Positions 1 to 13,059 of a stretch of DNA of 64,000 nt are shown here, piece by piece; within the stretch, counting starts at the first letter, position 1; each line of letters begins with the position of its first letter. The notes under the pieces are model-generated. The model made no database searches, had not been told where the DNA came from, and saw only the letters and a program-made list of their open reading frames with translations. The stretch is from Pohlia nutans (taxonomy: Eukaryota > Streptophyta > Bryopsida > Bryales > Mniaceae): contig CM040086.1 in the NCBI GenBank assembly GCA_022496805.1, forward strand, positions 3,908,501 to 3,972,500, read 5' to 3'. Both the position numbers and the translations under genes were made by a program.

Positions 1-99
1 CTGGTCGGCGTGGAGAGGGAGATCGAGTCCCGTCACCTGGCCTATGGCGCTGAAACCAGCTCGAATTGTGGACTTGGCGCAAAGATTGTCGGTGGCGAC

Positions 100-1200
100 T
101 TGGATCGGCGTGACGAGGAGAGATGGGAGGCAGGCTGAGAATTCCCCGGGTGGGACAGTCTGTTTCGGAATGGGAGGAGTCGGAGCAGCGGCGGTATCAG
201 GCGTCGTTGTCTTCGTACTCCACAACGACTTCTGAAAATTGTCCTGTAATGTTGGCAACCGAAATTTTTGAAATGTAGCCACGTGCTAAGTCTATGGCCA
301 CGCAGAAGCGGGGGTCTCCACTCACCAGGACGCTCCTGTCTTCTTCAAGTACAGTGCCAATAGCTGCGGCGACGAATTTCGCTTCTTGCTGGAAGAATTC
401 GAAAGGGAGATTCTTCAGGGTAATCCAACGGGGAACGACCAAGCCGACAGGGCGACACGGGTTGAATGCTGGAATCCATTGTTGAAAGAGGGCCGTGCCA
501 ACTCTGAGATGGCAGGGAGACAGAGCCAACACTTGACGGGCCAGCTCGACCGAAGCTAGCTTGATGAAATGAAATCCGCCGCCTGCATCTCTATGGAGCG
601 CAACCCTAGCACAAATCTTGTCTTCCAGTTCGCGAATCCAAAAAGAATGACGAACCGTGGGAGCAAGTTCAACAACGAACCTGGCGATGACTACGTGGTG
701 TTTGATGTAGGCGGCTTCCATGTAGAGTGCCACCATGTCGAGAGTAGAGGCGAGGACCACAACCTAGTCCCGCGCAGGCAGGCCGTTACGAGTGTGAGAA
801 GTACCAGTTGCGACGTTGTTATCGAGGCGGTGTCTCTGAGTTTCCTGGTCGTTGTTGTCGATACGGTGTCTTTGAGGTTCATGGTCGTTGTTGTTGATAC
901 GGTGTCGCTGAGATTCCTGGTCGTCGATTCGGTGTCGCAGGTGGTCGATACGGTGTCTCTGGTGGTCTTCAATACGGCGTCCCTGGGATCTAGATGGCGT
1001 CGCTCCGGACTATCTATTGTATGGTTTCCTTCTGCGGCGCGGCGCCAGGGTGCGGTGGACGGCATCGTTGCAGGGTTCAGGGCAGAAACGTGGGTGCAGC
1101 GGCACAGTAAGATCCGGCCAGCATTGCGAGCTAACAAGTTAGGGTGGAGACGGTGTATTCGAGAAACTAGGTTTGGATAGTCAGAATCTAAAATTTCGAC
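100..1200 (-). pseudogene. Broken retroelement gag-like gene (DUF4283 domain plus degenerate zinc knuckle)
   Basis: On the minus strand, about 187 residues are open from 760 to 197 and carry the DUF4283 pattern common in plant retroelement-derived proteins, including a PRWITLKNLPFEF core. Just past the in-frame stop at about 197 the same frame continues as YRRCSDSSHSETDCP, which looks like a CCHC zinc knuckle that has lost its first Cys. Upstream (about 990-780) the same frame holds a short-period repeat with the core QRHRIDNNDQE, then a TAG stop before the domain and another TAG near 1,010. At least three in-frame stops mean this is a decayed copy rather than a working gene. In the family such proteins bind nucleic acid as the gag-like part of LINE or LTR elements. 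I see no reverse transcriptase; it could lie beyond the window edge. Confidence 0.6.
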
Positions 1201-1495
1201 CATCAATCGCATGCTTGGAGCGTGAACACAAACGCTAGCTAATTCTTCATAGCTTCAGGATCATGCGTTGGACGGTGTGTCAATGTAGATCATAGCACGA
1301 AGGTGGATGCGGCGGCGGCGCGTTACTCCTGCTTTCATCGTTGAGGGATTGGTGCTTTGAAAAGCACTTGAAAAAGCGAGACTAGATTCTCAAGTTGCGC
1401 CAAAATGAGAGAATTGTGGAACATATGGAACTCATGTGAATGCATTGGGCTTTGGAGGGGAGAGTATCTGTTACAGAGTTTTATGGTGTAATAAC

Positions 1496-1522
1496 AAAAA
1501 AAAAAAAAAAAAAAAAAAAAAA
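1496..1522. repeat. A(27) homopolymer
   Basis: Uninterrupted run of 27 A residues between the DUF4283 relic and gene-free AT-rich DNA. It could be the tail of a retroposed sequence, but the neighbouring relic reads on the opposite strand, so no link is claimed. Confidence 0.9.
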
Positions 1523-4140
1523 CCTATACAAAGCACTTGTTTTAATGTGTTAACCCTTCGATGACTTTGCAAGCCCCACGGGCTTGATACTTCAATAGCA
1601 TGTTGTACATTCCAGTAAAGTAATTATTTTGAAAATTTGTATTCCTTTCCAACATGTCCAAACTCGTGAAATCACAAATGTGCCTCATGAAAAATGTTTG
1701 TATGGTTCTAAAAACACTTACATCTTCCCCTCAATTTAACAAATGCTAAATTCCTTCTTTTATACTATGTTTACCATTTTGTGAATTGGATAACGAATTT
1801 CCTTTCAAATTCAATATCTTCCATTTTATAGGTCTAAATTGTGTGAAACTTTTAATGTGAACACCATGTTGTCTTGAGCTTTTTGGTTTGTACCATAAAC
1901 AACTCCAAATACTGCCCCCACCCCAATTGTGGAGTTAGCATGAAATATATAAATACCATTGAATACACACTCCTCCTTCTCTATGCACTAATCCCAAGAA
2001 AATTTTATTAAAATTTTATTAAAAAAAATCCCTTTTTGTGCATTTTATCCACGTAGTTATTGATTCCCAATGTGAAATTCCACTTGATTTGAAAACCCTT
2101 GCCGAAGGTTGCAAGAATTATTTTTTGTGTGTAAAAAAATATAAAAATATAAACATAAAAATATAAAAGTGACTTAGTGCTAAATATGTAGATATTTGAT
2201 GATTAGCCTTATAATTTTTTTTAGTTTGAAATAATTCAGTTTCAAAACACTAAATAGAAATGTGAAGGTAGTACCTGATATTACATGGGATCTAGTGTGA
2301 TGAACTCATGGGTTACTTACAAGAAATTAAATGCAGCTCCCAAGCTAATTACCATGTCAATAGGGAGCTGCATTCATTGACCAGCAATTTTCGCAGCCAT
2401 TCAGGAGTCTCTTCCAATACAATTGCCCAGCTGTTTACAGTCCCACTCGCTAGATTTGGTGGCATTCAGCTTTTAATTTATTCAATATTTATGGGTGAGT
2501 CAGTGAGTGACACCTACACGTCATGGTCAGTTTTGAGAAAAATAATAATAATAATCCACTGTTGTTTTAGAAGTGCCACGTGTCATCTTGTGATTGGCAT
2601 GACCTTTCAGAATCTGACATGTACAATTCCGTTTTGACATTTGAGTTAACCAAAAACAAAAGAGCAATGGAATAAAGCGTCCTGTTGTTTAAAAAAAAAA
2701 AAAAAAAACAAAAGAGGAGATAGAGAGGAGTTCGCTCTTAAAAAATAAATTTTCTGATGGCCATTGTTCATGAATAACTTAGTCCTTATCGTCGGGGCAC
2801 TTGGCTTGGAGAAGTGGATGGGAGCTCTCCTTTAGCATTGAGGAGGTCACGAGTTCCACGCCCTACAGTGGCTCAAGGTCTTGCTTTAGATTATTCTTCA
2901 ACTCACCATAGCCTAGTTTTGTCGTTTTCTGAATTGAAAATGAGTTGAAGGTGAGTATGAAGTGAGTTTCCACTTTGAGACACTCTTTTCGGTTAACTCT
3001 ATTAGGTTGTTGAATTTAATCCTCCACCGATGTGGTTATTTACCAAAAGATCCACATAAATAGAGTTATCCGTAAAGTTGAGCAAAAAAGTTTCACATGG
3101 GAGAATTGGTTTTTTTAACTTGAAAGGCGGCAAAAACAAGATTTGGCTCCCTTTTTCTTTGGCCAATCACAACGCTTTGGTTTGTCAAGGAGATATGAAC
3201 CTTGTACCTTATCAAGACTAGTCAGAGAAGCTCCCCCGAGACACATTCAAGTTTCCATGGGAGAATCTCTTTGTACTCCCATGCCACCCCTCGCGCTCTC
3301 CTAAACATGGTGGTTTGGCTAATTGTGACGAATTGTGTAAGGAAAGTGTAAAATGCAAAACATAGGGTAGCAAACATGGCAATCCCTCAAGACGTTGCGG
3401 ATAAATCAACTATATCAAGTCGATTTTTTGGAGAATTCTTTTCTTTTCAAAGTTTTTTTTTTTCAAATTTTTTTTTAGGTGAAAAAGGAAATCTTGAAGA
3501 GTATTTTAAAATATTCCATCCAACTATGATGATAAAGAAAATGAAGAACTCATTTTCTTTGAAGAATTAAATATTTGGTATATATGTAGTACCGTGTACA
3601 TATAATAGTCTTTTCATTTATGTAGAGTTACGTTATTGAAAAAGGATAAATTGACATGTGAAATTTTACTATATAAATATTTTTTGCATACTTTTGGCCC
3701 CTATTCTTTATGTTCCAGCATTGTATAACTTTGTGTAAAATGAAAAGATAGAATAACCACTTTAGTGTGTTGTACATCAAGAAGAAGTTCAACAAATTTT
3801 TATTAAATAATTATTGATTTTGCAATGCCATTTTACAACTAATGCATATATAACATATAGAAAAATAGACTTTGACTCACTGCAGCAGACCCTAACTCAT
3901 GGCAAGTCTACATCATTTTGAGCTAAAGAAGTTATGTGATGAGACACTATTGAAGCTTCTTCGATGGTATTGTTGAAAAGAGTAGACGCTACTAATTGCT
4001 AAAGAACTGTATGATCACTGTCAAAGAAAAATAGATAAGTACATTATTATTTTTTATTATAAATATGTGTGTCTATATATATGTATATATATAGCAATTT
4101 GTAAACTTCAAGTGGGTTGTATTGTAAAGCAAAATATTGT
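1523..4140. other. AT-rich stretch without a recognised gene
   Basis: No reading frame here resembles a protein family. At 1,549 there is a TTAACCCTTCGATGAC.. end followed by CCCCACGGGCTTG. It resembles the terminus ending at 53,980 (minus strand), so one end of a TTAA-type element may survive here; its other end was not found. Confidence 0.4.
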
Positions 4141-4564
4141 AATCTCGGGGAGTGCACTTAAAGTTAAGACTAGGAATCACGTGAGTGCGTACTTTCGACC
4201 CCCCTATGTATGTACTAAAAAATCATCAGAAAATTGTAAAACAAATATGAAGTTGTTGAGCACAATCTAAAGTTCTTGTTGTATAAATTTCAACAAATAA
4301 TCACTTGTAAATATTTTTAAATTGATTATTGAAGCAAAAAACAACACATTTTAGTGTAAACTTCAATCATTTTTTTTATAAGATTTAAAAAACTTTTGGG
4401 TCTAAAATTTATACCAAATGATAGATATATACATAATGATTCAGCACCTAAAAAATCGTAATTTAAAAACTATTTTAAGGCCAAGTATTGTAGGGGGTAT
4501 GCCATTAAAACACACTCAGACACGTGTATTCCTAATCTTAACTTTAAGTGCACTCCCCGAGATT
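4141..4564. mobile_element. 424-bp inverted-repeat MITE
   Basis: The left end AATCTCGGGGAGTGCACTTA and the right end TAAGTGCACTCCCCGAGATT are exact inverse copies. The inverted match continues with minor changes for about 45 bp (through GTTAAGACTAGGAATCACGTG). The interior is AT-rich and has no open frame. This is a non-autonomous DNA element; the superfamily is undetermined because the flanking duplication is unclear. Confidence 0.75.
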
Positions 4565-5018
4565 GTAATTGAAGAGCAAGTTCCACAAAAATAAATTAAA
4601 AAATTAGTGATTCGAGAATAGTGGCTAGATTATGAGATATTGCATAGAAGAGCTAAAGAACTTAATGATGGTATTGGAAAACAAATACAAATATATATAT
4701 ATACTATATATATAAAAAACAAAAATAATAATCTAACCACCAAGTTTACATAGCAGGTTTGTCTAGCTACTTTATTCACATACCAACTCTTGATATGAGT
4801 GTTGGGACCAGTATAGGCACAAACATTACAAATCAAGATCCTTAGCAGATTTGAATTATTTTATACATATATAAGAAAATCTTAAATCTACGATGGATCA
4901 TAGGATGTATTTAGATTGTGACATTCATGCCCATACTTGATTCAAAATTGGTGCTTACACCATCAAATAAACAAATACTTAATAAGAGTGCAAAAGTGAG
5001 AATGTTGTATATAATTAG

Positions 5019-5761
5019 CCCCTGAGCGTCCCTAGTTTATTTTTTGCTTAAAATCATCATTGATTTTGATGTGCTATAGGTCTAAATGTAAATGAGGTAT
5101 AGAAATCTCAACCGTATAATCTTGTAATATACATGTTGTAGATCATGTTGATCAATTTTGGGGTCATTTGGCCACATAGATTGAAAGATCGTAGTGTTTT
5201 AGTGTTAAAAAAGCATGGTGGAATTTTCCTAGTAACATAGTTAGAGGTGAAATTTGTTTTCAAAATTACTTAAATGAAAAACTTTCTACTATAAAGTAGT
5301 TCAAAATCATCGTATAAACACATTATTACCCAAAAAAAATCATGAAAAAAATTTAATGTACCTTAAAATGGCCCTGAAATGTCAAAAAGTAGCTTGAAAA
5401 GTGACCCATTTGACCCAAAAAGCAAAAAGTGTTTGAACTATACTTGTGCACTAAAATGACTCCCAAACATTCATAACATGGATCAACATTCAAATTTTAC
5501 CATAATAACCAAACTTCAAGGTGAATTCAATCCAACAAGTTTTATTAAAATCAAGCATGGGATGAAGGAGATACAAGCCCTCAAAGTTGCAGCCATCAAA
5601 ATGCCCAAAAACTGTTCAAAAATAAAGATACTTACTTCCAAATGATCACCAAAAATTCAATACATCTTGGATTCATCTGAAGTTTTTACCACACATTCCA
5701 CACATAATGTGTCTTTTTTTTTCCAAAATTTCATTAATATGGACATCGGGATGGTTAGGGG
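5019..5761. mobile_element. TTAA-family (piggyBac-like) MITE, subfamily B copy 1
   Basis: Starts CCCCTGAGCGTCC after TTAG and ends GGATGGTTAGGGG before CTAG. It is colinear with 58,531-59,348; both carry GTCAAAAAGTAGC and a run like CCCAAAAAGCAAAAAGTG. The flanks are one base off TTAA on each side, so either the target sites have mutated or the element tolerates variant targets. Confidence 0.65.
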
Positions 5762-6603
5762 CTAGTAGCAACTTTTAGAATTAATAATTTTGAATGTTAA
5801 TTTTAATGTTTTTTATATTTTAAATCACATATAAAATCCATTTAAAACTTCTATTTTCTAATTTTCACTTCTTGTCATCTCATTTTTAAAATCTCATAAT
5901 TTAAGTTTTTTCTATTTTTGAATTGCTATTTATACAAACTTCTTGTATAGGCCTATAGTGATTTTTGAAAATCTATTGTGTGGAGGTGCATTGTTTGTGT
6001 TTTTTGACATTGTGTGAATGCACAATTGAGATACTAATTAAAGCTTCTGTATAAAAATTAAATGTATATGAAGAATGTTATATTCTATAAAAAATATTGT
6101 AATTGTATAAGTACATTTTAGAAAACATGTGCTATCATGTGTATTGATAGGATGCATTTTTTGAAGACTATGTAAAAGTCTTACAAGATACAAATTCATT
6201 CATCTCTAACATCAAATGCATCAATAGGTAGGTAGAGAACTGCCAAATTATTATCCTATATAACTATCCATTCCCATCACTTTTATAAGTTTTATTATTA
6301 ATTCTTAAAGTCTTGTTGTGTTTCTTATCAAGGGTATATATATATATATATGTAGTGCAAGATGTAGTAAAAGCACAATCGGAGGAAATAATTTTAAGAA
6401 ACAATCTGAATGTAGAATTAAATAAGTTATCAAATGAGCCTAAATTTATCGTGGTGAATATTCATCTAAAACAGTTTTAGTATATAAATCAAAATATGTT
6501 AGGATTTTATAAAGATCAAATACACAGGTTTCTTTTTATAATTTTTCATTGAGAATAACTTCAAAAATGAACTAAATTTTTCAATTGAAAGCAAACCATT
6601 TAA

Positions 6604-7498
6604 CCCCTAAAGGACCAAGGGGACACATTGTGTCCACAAATAATTTCATTACTTTGATAACTTGTTTGGATTTCATAATTTTGACTCAATGTTAACTGGA
6701 GAATTGAAAATGTTTGTTTCAAGAACACAAAAATCTTTCAAGATTTGCAATTACATTGATTGGTTCATCGGGAAAAAACTAAAGCGTCAACGTAGGTGAA
6801 CTTGGGACATAGTAGTTAGGGCGGTTGACGACTTGAAAGGCGTTTTCACACTTGGATGGCACATTTGTAGAAAAATAAAGTGTACAATATGTAAAATATT
6901 TGCCATTATTGCATCATTAACACTATAAAATAATCACGGAAAATGTTTAAATATATTTTAAATGGAATATTTTCAAAATAATTGGAATCTTTTCTACATA
7001 TTTTATATTATTTTGGAACATTTTGGAATATTCCAAATATATATTTGAATTCTTTAAAAAAATTGCAATGTAAAAATTAATAATGATCACAAACACTGGC
7101 TCAACGAGTCACCGACAAGTCACTTCAACCAAACATAAATCTTTGAGAATCAATCATTGTTGTTGTATTTAGTTTTAGAACACCATTTTTTGTGGGCACC
7201 TAGATATAGTACATCTTTGTATGCTCCTAAACTTTCAAACCCTAATCATGGTTTTTAAATTTATGAGAAAGTTTGCAATGAATGACTTGTTGGTTTTGTT
7301 CAAAATTTTCAAAAATCAACCATGTAATATATACGGTAGATTGTTTTGAAAATTGATGTACAATCTCATGACTAAGTCCTTTTTGAATTTCAACGGTGAA
7401 GTTTTCTACATGAATACCAATCAAGAGATACAATTGCCTTTTCGAAAGCATCACGAGAAAGTGATAATTTTTTTGGAATGAGCATGGTCCTTTAGGGG
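6604..7498. mobile_element. TTAA-flanked (piggyBac-like) element, subfamily A copy 1
   Basis: Begins CCCCTAAAGGACCAAGG and ends CATGGTCCTTTAGGGG, giving a terminal inverted repeat CCCCTAAAGGACCA of 14 bp, with TTAA at 6,600-6,603 and 7,499-7,502. It is 895 bp long and colinear with the copy at 52,065-52,985. There is no transposase. A TTAA target duplication next to a CCC-start terminus is the piggyBac superfamily hallmark; assignment to that superfamily is inference. Confidence 0.8.
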
Positions 7499-7502
7499 TT
7501 AA

Positions 7503-8443
7503 CCCCTAAATTTCCTTGTGTTTTTGGGAGATTGAAACCTCAAAACTGCGATTTTCTACCTCTATGTACTCCCGGGGATGTGAACCAAGTTTTTTTTACT
7601 TCTTTAAGAATTCCAACCGTAAGATCTTGTACCTAAGCCTATTCATAGCTACCATTTCAAAAATTGACCGTTGGATGTTTATCATTTGCAAGATCATAAC
7701 ATCCAAAGTTTGTGCAAAAGTTTTTCGGGGCATTGCTTAGGAGGCATTGTCTCCATAGTGCAAAGGGGGACTTGAAGATTGTTACTCCAAACATTTTGCT
7801 CATATTTTTTTCCATGTAGATAACTAAGTTGGGTACGCTCATGCAAAATTTTAGAGACTCATTACGCGTTTCAAACCTTCATGCAAATTAATTTCCGGAA
7901 GTAGGTATAAAAATGGCAATTTGGTGAAACATGCATCACATTAATTGTATTTGAGTTTTGGAAAAAAATGAACGGTGATTAGGTACCTCTATGATTTTAT
8001 AAATTTTAGGCGAAATTGTTTTTCAAAAATTTCAAAATCTCAAATTTTGACAAATTTCGAAAGAAATGGATGTGAAATTACAAAAAACCTTGGAGGTTGC
8101 TGTTCTTTATTTTGGAGGCTGCCCTTGTCAAGCCAAGAATATAATCAACATGGGTCACTTCAAATTCTGAGCCTAAATGTGGTGAAGAGCATGTCTCCAA
8201 AAAAAAAAATTGAAAAAATGATTATAATAAAAAGTTTTTTTCTGCCCCAGTTGGGCTTGAAACCAAAAATTTCAATAAAAAAATTATAAAATCCGAATTT
8301 GACTTTGTAATTTTTACCCCACACATCTTGTATGTATGACCACGCCCACGCCAAATTATAGTCTAAAATTCTTAATTTAGACCTTCCATCTAAGTCGCCC
8401 GAAATAGCAAAAAGCCATTTTGGCTTTTAAGGGCCTTTAGGGG
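7503..8443. mobile_element. TTAA-flanked element abutting the previous one
   Basis: Starts CCCCTAAATTTCC immediately after the TTAA that closes the element at 6,604-7,498, and ends GGGCCTTTAGGGG before TTAA at 8,444-8,447. It is 941 bp with only about 8 bp of perfect terminal repeat. The interior differs from its neighbour apart from the ends. Confidence 0.65.
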
Positions 8444-8447
8444 TTAA

Positions 8448-9754
8448 GATCGTTTGGTGACTTCAAAGAAGGCATTGTACACAATTTCAAGAAGAAAATG
8501 AATAAATAAAAGAAAATGATTTTGAATAGATATGCACTCTCCTTGAATGTTCTCATTCCAGAAAAATCACACATTTAAAAAAATTCAAAATAAAACGACA
8601 AAAGGTGACCAACAAATCCAAAAATCACTTTTTGGTTTTCTCGTTGGTTTTAAGGGATGTTAAGGTTTAAGATTAGATATTTGAATCTCATTGATAATTC
8701 AAAACATATGTGAATGTATTTAAATATGTATTGTTTAAATATCACTAAAAAAAATTGTATTTGATTATAACATCAATTCCTTATATGTCTTAGATTCGAA
8801 TTTCATGTAATCTAATTGTAAGTCAAACTATATCTAATAAATTATTTTAAAACATAATGAGACTATATTTTTGGTAAATTGTAAAGACCAAACATCAATG
8901 TTTTTTTGTTTAATTTTTTTAATAAGTGGCTAAAATGAAAGCTTATAAAGTTGAGGTGTTTGTAGTTTACATCATCATACGTAATAGAAGATCTATTTAC
9001 GAGATTTACAAACATTTAGCTTCAACAAATATCCAAGTAAATTTATTTCGATGACTTGGTATGTTGTTGAAATTTATTTCAACCACTTGGTACATTGTTC
9101 AAATTTATATCAACCACTTGGTACATTGTTCAAATTTAGTATCAAAGTAGATAATTTAGTTTCAAAGTTATTTTGGTGTATTACACTAATTCTCATACAA
9201 ATGTTCATATAGGCAATATGTTTTTATTGAATTCTTTTACATTTATACATAAAATGATTCTTCAAAGAGTTCAAACACCTTGAGACAAACTATGTATTAA
9301 AAAAAATGGTGGTATACAAGATGCTTAGTTATTTTCTAACATCCTAGTGCACCTTAAATTTAATCTCTAAAAGACTAGATGTTTATTGAATGTGCTTTTG
9401 TCCTTTTCTTTTCTATTCATGTTCGACGGGACATTGCTATCATACACAATCTGGGATCATTGTACGGAGGAACTGATTTAACCCCTTTTAGCATAGAACG
9501 TGATTTGTCAAATAGGTTCTACACTAGGCGGTTTGAAGTGTAACTTGACTCTTGGAGAGGAAGTTGACTTCTTTCCTTACAAAAAGAGCATTCTGCAAAA
9601 TGTCCTCATAGCTTTACATAAAAGCATATACACTAGTCAATGTTGGTGACGTCAACAATGGCACGGAATAAGAACACGTTCATAGGAGGAAATTTAGGAA
9701 TACATCGTATCAAAATGGCTGTATCATAAGGAGAACAAAGCGTATCTAACTCCA
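8448..9754. other. AT-rich gap with a short tandem repeat
   Basis: No gene seen. At 9,039-9,141 a 31-bp unit (AAATTTAT..CACTTGGTACATTGTTC) is repeated about three times. A TTAACCCCTTTTAG sequence at 9,478 looks like one end of a TTAA-type element, without a partner found. Confidence 0.5.
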
Positions 9755-9891
9755 TATTCATTGAATTGGGAGTTTCCATTAAATTGGGAGTCAAATTGAT
9801 GTATGCATGTTGTAGATCTGATAGTGAAATGATCATGTGATGTAGATCAATTTGACTCCCAATTTAATGGAAACTCCCAATTTAATGAATA
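9755..9891. repeat. Near-perfect 137-bp palindrome
   Basis: The left arm at 9,755-9,800 (TATTCATTGAATTGGGAGTT..) is the inverse of the right arm at 9,846-9,891 (..AACTCCCAATTTAATGAATA), with a 45-bp spacer. It is a probable foldback MITE and would form a stable hairpin if transcribed. Confidence 0.8.
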
Positions 9892-11929
9892 CGGTGTTAT
9901 CTTTGGAAGAAGACAAGGTTGAGGTTTACAATAGCAAAGGCACTATCAAGTGTAATTGTGACGATAACGAAGTACGAACAAAAATATGAATGAATGCTCA
10001 ATATTTCAAAAAAATTGAACATGTTTTGGTGAATTTGAATGAATATATGACCCTCTAAAAATTTAACAAAGGACATAATCGAGTTAAAAAAAACCTAGTA
10101 TTGCAAAGCCAACACAATTTTTTTTGGCATTTTGAAGGCAGTGTCAATCAAGTCATATATAACCCATATAATATTGTTGGAAGTTCAAAATTGATTAAAG
10201 TTCCATAATGTCAATCTGTAGTGGTTGTTTAGAAATTATTTTTAAAAGTATTAACCTTGCCAGTGGTGATATTATTATTTTCTACCAACAAAAGTTATGT
10301 TGTCTAAAACATTTCAATTGACATGAAAATAAAAAAATTAAAATGGGAAATTTCAAGAAATAATATAAACATCATAGTATAGAACCAATGTTGTCTTGTC
10401 TGACACTTTTCTAATTGGATGTTTGGCATCAAAGGTCTTATTAAACGCTTATTAAATATATTAAAATCCCTTACATAATACATTCAAATATTCTAAAATA
10501 TACCAATAATAATATAGAATATTGGAGTATATTCCATATATATTTTGAAAATATGCATATAATTATGATAGACATTTGGATCTACTAGATTTCATCAACG
10601 TTGTATTTAACAATTTGTAGAGTGATTGAGCAAGAAAATGCTATATTTATATAGAAATGCTTTTATTCTTTTTATTTTGAATAGTTATGAGAAGGTTATA
10701 AGGAACCTTGTTTTGAAGATAATTGAAGCATTTTTTGAAAAAAACTATATACAGTTAATTTCAAACTCTATTTCACAATTTAAAAAAAATCCATTGTTGA
10801 CTAGAACATTTTTACCATTATAATTGATATGTTTCAAGTTTATGTTGAAACAATCTATAATTTAGTTTCTTTTTTCTATCATATATTTCTACTATTTTTT
10901 TTAAAAGGAAATTTAGTATTTTTATTTATTATTATTATTTTAAAAGTAAAATCATAGATTTAAAAATCAATTCTTCATTATAATCTCAACCGGATTTCAA
11001 CTACCTCGTTTTTTCATAATAAAATAGACTTAAGCCAAAAGAATTCAAAATTTCTTAACTGGAGTTGGCAAGGTTAAAAATAACATCTTCTTTTACTTCA
11101 AATGCTAATATCTTATGATCTATATATACCTTAATTTGAAAACTAAACTACTATAAAAACATGTAATAAATACATTAAAAATATTATAGTAATAAAATAT
11201 AACAACGAAAAGGTTTATAAATATAAAAGTAATAGAAATACATTAAAAATAGTGAAGGGTTCAAAATTATAACAAAAAAAGGTTTTTTAATTTAAAAAAA
11301 TACAATAAATATATTAAAAACAGTATAGTAATAAAATTATAACGGCAAGTTTTTTCACGTGATTGAGGGTCGCGTGGCTTGGAAACCGAAGGTCAGTGAG
11401 GCACATAGAGGTCTTTTATACAAAATCCAAGTATATTTGTATATCCATGTACTATAATTCCCAGTGACCTAGTTTTGTGGCATTTAATGTTGTAAGAAGA
11501 GGGATTTCATTTTACTGTCTTGAAATTTTAAAAATAAGTAGTAAGTGTTTCTATTCATGGATGCCTCACTTCATGTATAGAGCTACTCCTATTATCTTAA
11601 TATTTATTAACATTTTTTTCTTAGCAATGAACGACTTTCTATTATATTATGGCAGGGCTTTGAAGTTCACAACACGGTGGTGGGGAAAAAGGCATAAAGG
11701 GTAAATAACTGTGGGGTCGAGATCCGGGCTGTTACAAATGATAGATTGACATAGGTGGTTATGTTTTAGTAAACCTATACATGGTGATGCTGAAGTTCTC
11801 TGTTTATTATTACACCAAAGAGTGCCAGTGAATGTAAGTGATTTAATTTCCTGATCATTCTTCTTTGAAAAAAACTAATCATGATACTCTATGTTAATTC
11901 CAATGCACCTCATTAAATATAGAATAGTC

Positions 11930-12170
11930 TAATTCTAGTGCGCCTCATCTTGAGTTGTTTAACTCTTGTACACATGTTCTTAATCTAAAGTTGTTTAACT
12001 TCAGTGCACCTCATCTTGAGTTGTTTAACTCTTGTGCACATGTTCTCAATCTAAAGTGGTCTAACTCCATTGCACTAAATATGGAGTTGTTTAACTCCAA
12101 TGCACACGTTGTCAATTTGAAGTTGTCTAACTCCAGTCCATCCATCTTCAACTAGAAGTTGTCTAGTTCC
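11930..12170. repeat. Tandem repeat, about 66-bp unit x3
   Basis: Repeating block built on CTTGAGTTGTTTAACTC and GCACATGTTCTCAATCTAAAG. One frame stays open because the unit length is a multiple of three, but the product resembles no protein family. The rest of 9,900-13,000 is AT-rich with no gene seen. Confidence 0.65.
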
Positions 12171-13059
12171 TCTCATCCTTTGCTTACACACTGCCACATG
12201 TGCTTAAAAAATTCATTCATCCATCAAATATCTATAGTTACCTTGCACATACATTTAATGACATTATTTGATCTTATTACATGGATTATTTTGTTGATAT
12301 TTAATTGTTATAATTAATATTTCATTGTTTTATTTAGAGATTTTTAGTTCACTAAGTAAATAGTAAATAGCATTAAATTAACGGATTCATTTTAAAATAT
12401 TTGATTACTTTGATTATATTTATCTTCATCTTATAAATTACATGATCTTATGAACTCACAAACTTCAATCTTATGCACATAATCTTATAGAAATACTAGA
12501 TTGAATTATATATGCATATACAATTAACAAAATTTAGATGATAATTTCATTAGATATCATTTATAAAATAAAATGAAACGTGTAATTGTACTTAAATTTT
12601 TGTTTTTGCTCATTAACAAATTGTAGTATCTTGTACAAAACTATTATGTAAACATGCGGTAAAATTTTAACATAAACTACATAGATTACGAGATATTAGC
12701 ATTTAAAGTGAAGATAAACATTTTTTGAATACCTTGCTAAACTAAGACAATTATAAATTTATTTATTTTTAAGTAACTTTGAACCTTCTTAACTTAATTT
12801 TTTTGCTCTATGGGATTTGACAGTTTAATTCTTTATGATGAATAATCGAATTGAGGATCAATTTTTTGTATTTCTAAAATCAATTTTTTTTTAATTTTTT
12901 AATTTTTTTTAATTAGAAATATGTACGAGATGAAAATAAATATTAAAAAATCAATAATTTTAACATAGAAGTGAAACATGTCAATGAAAATACTAAGATT
13001 GTTATAGCAATCAATCTAAACTCTACATATTTGTTATTTCAAAATGAAAACTAAAATTG

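Noticed and set aside
7242..7454. 70-78 codon frame conserved between the two subfamily A elements (also 52,704-52,940)
   Set aside because: Conservation is explained by recent common origin of the copies; no known domain, and the frame carries an indel between copies.
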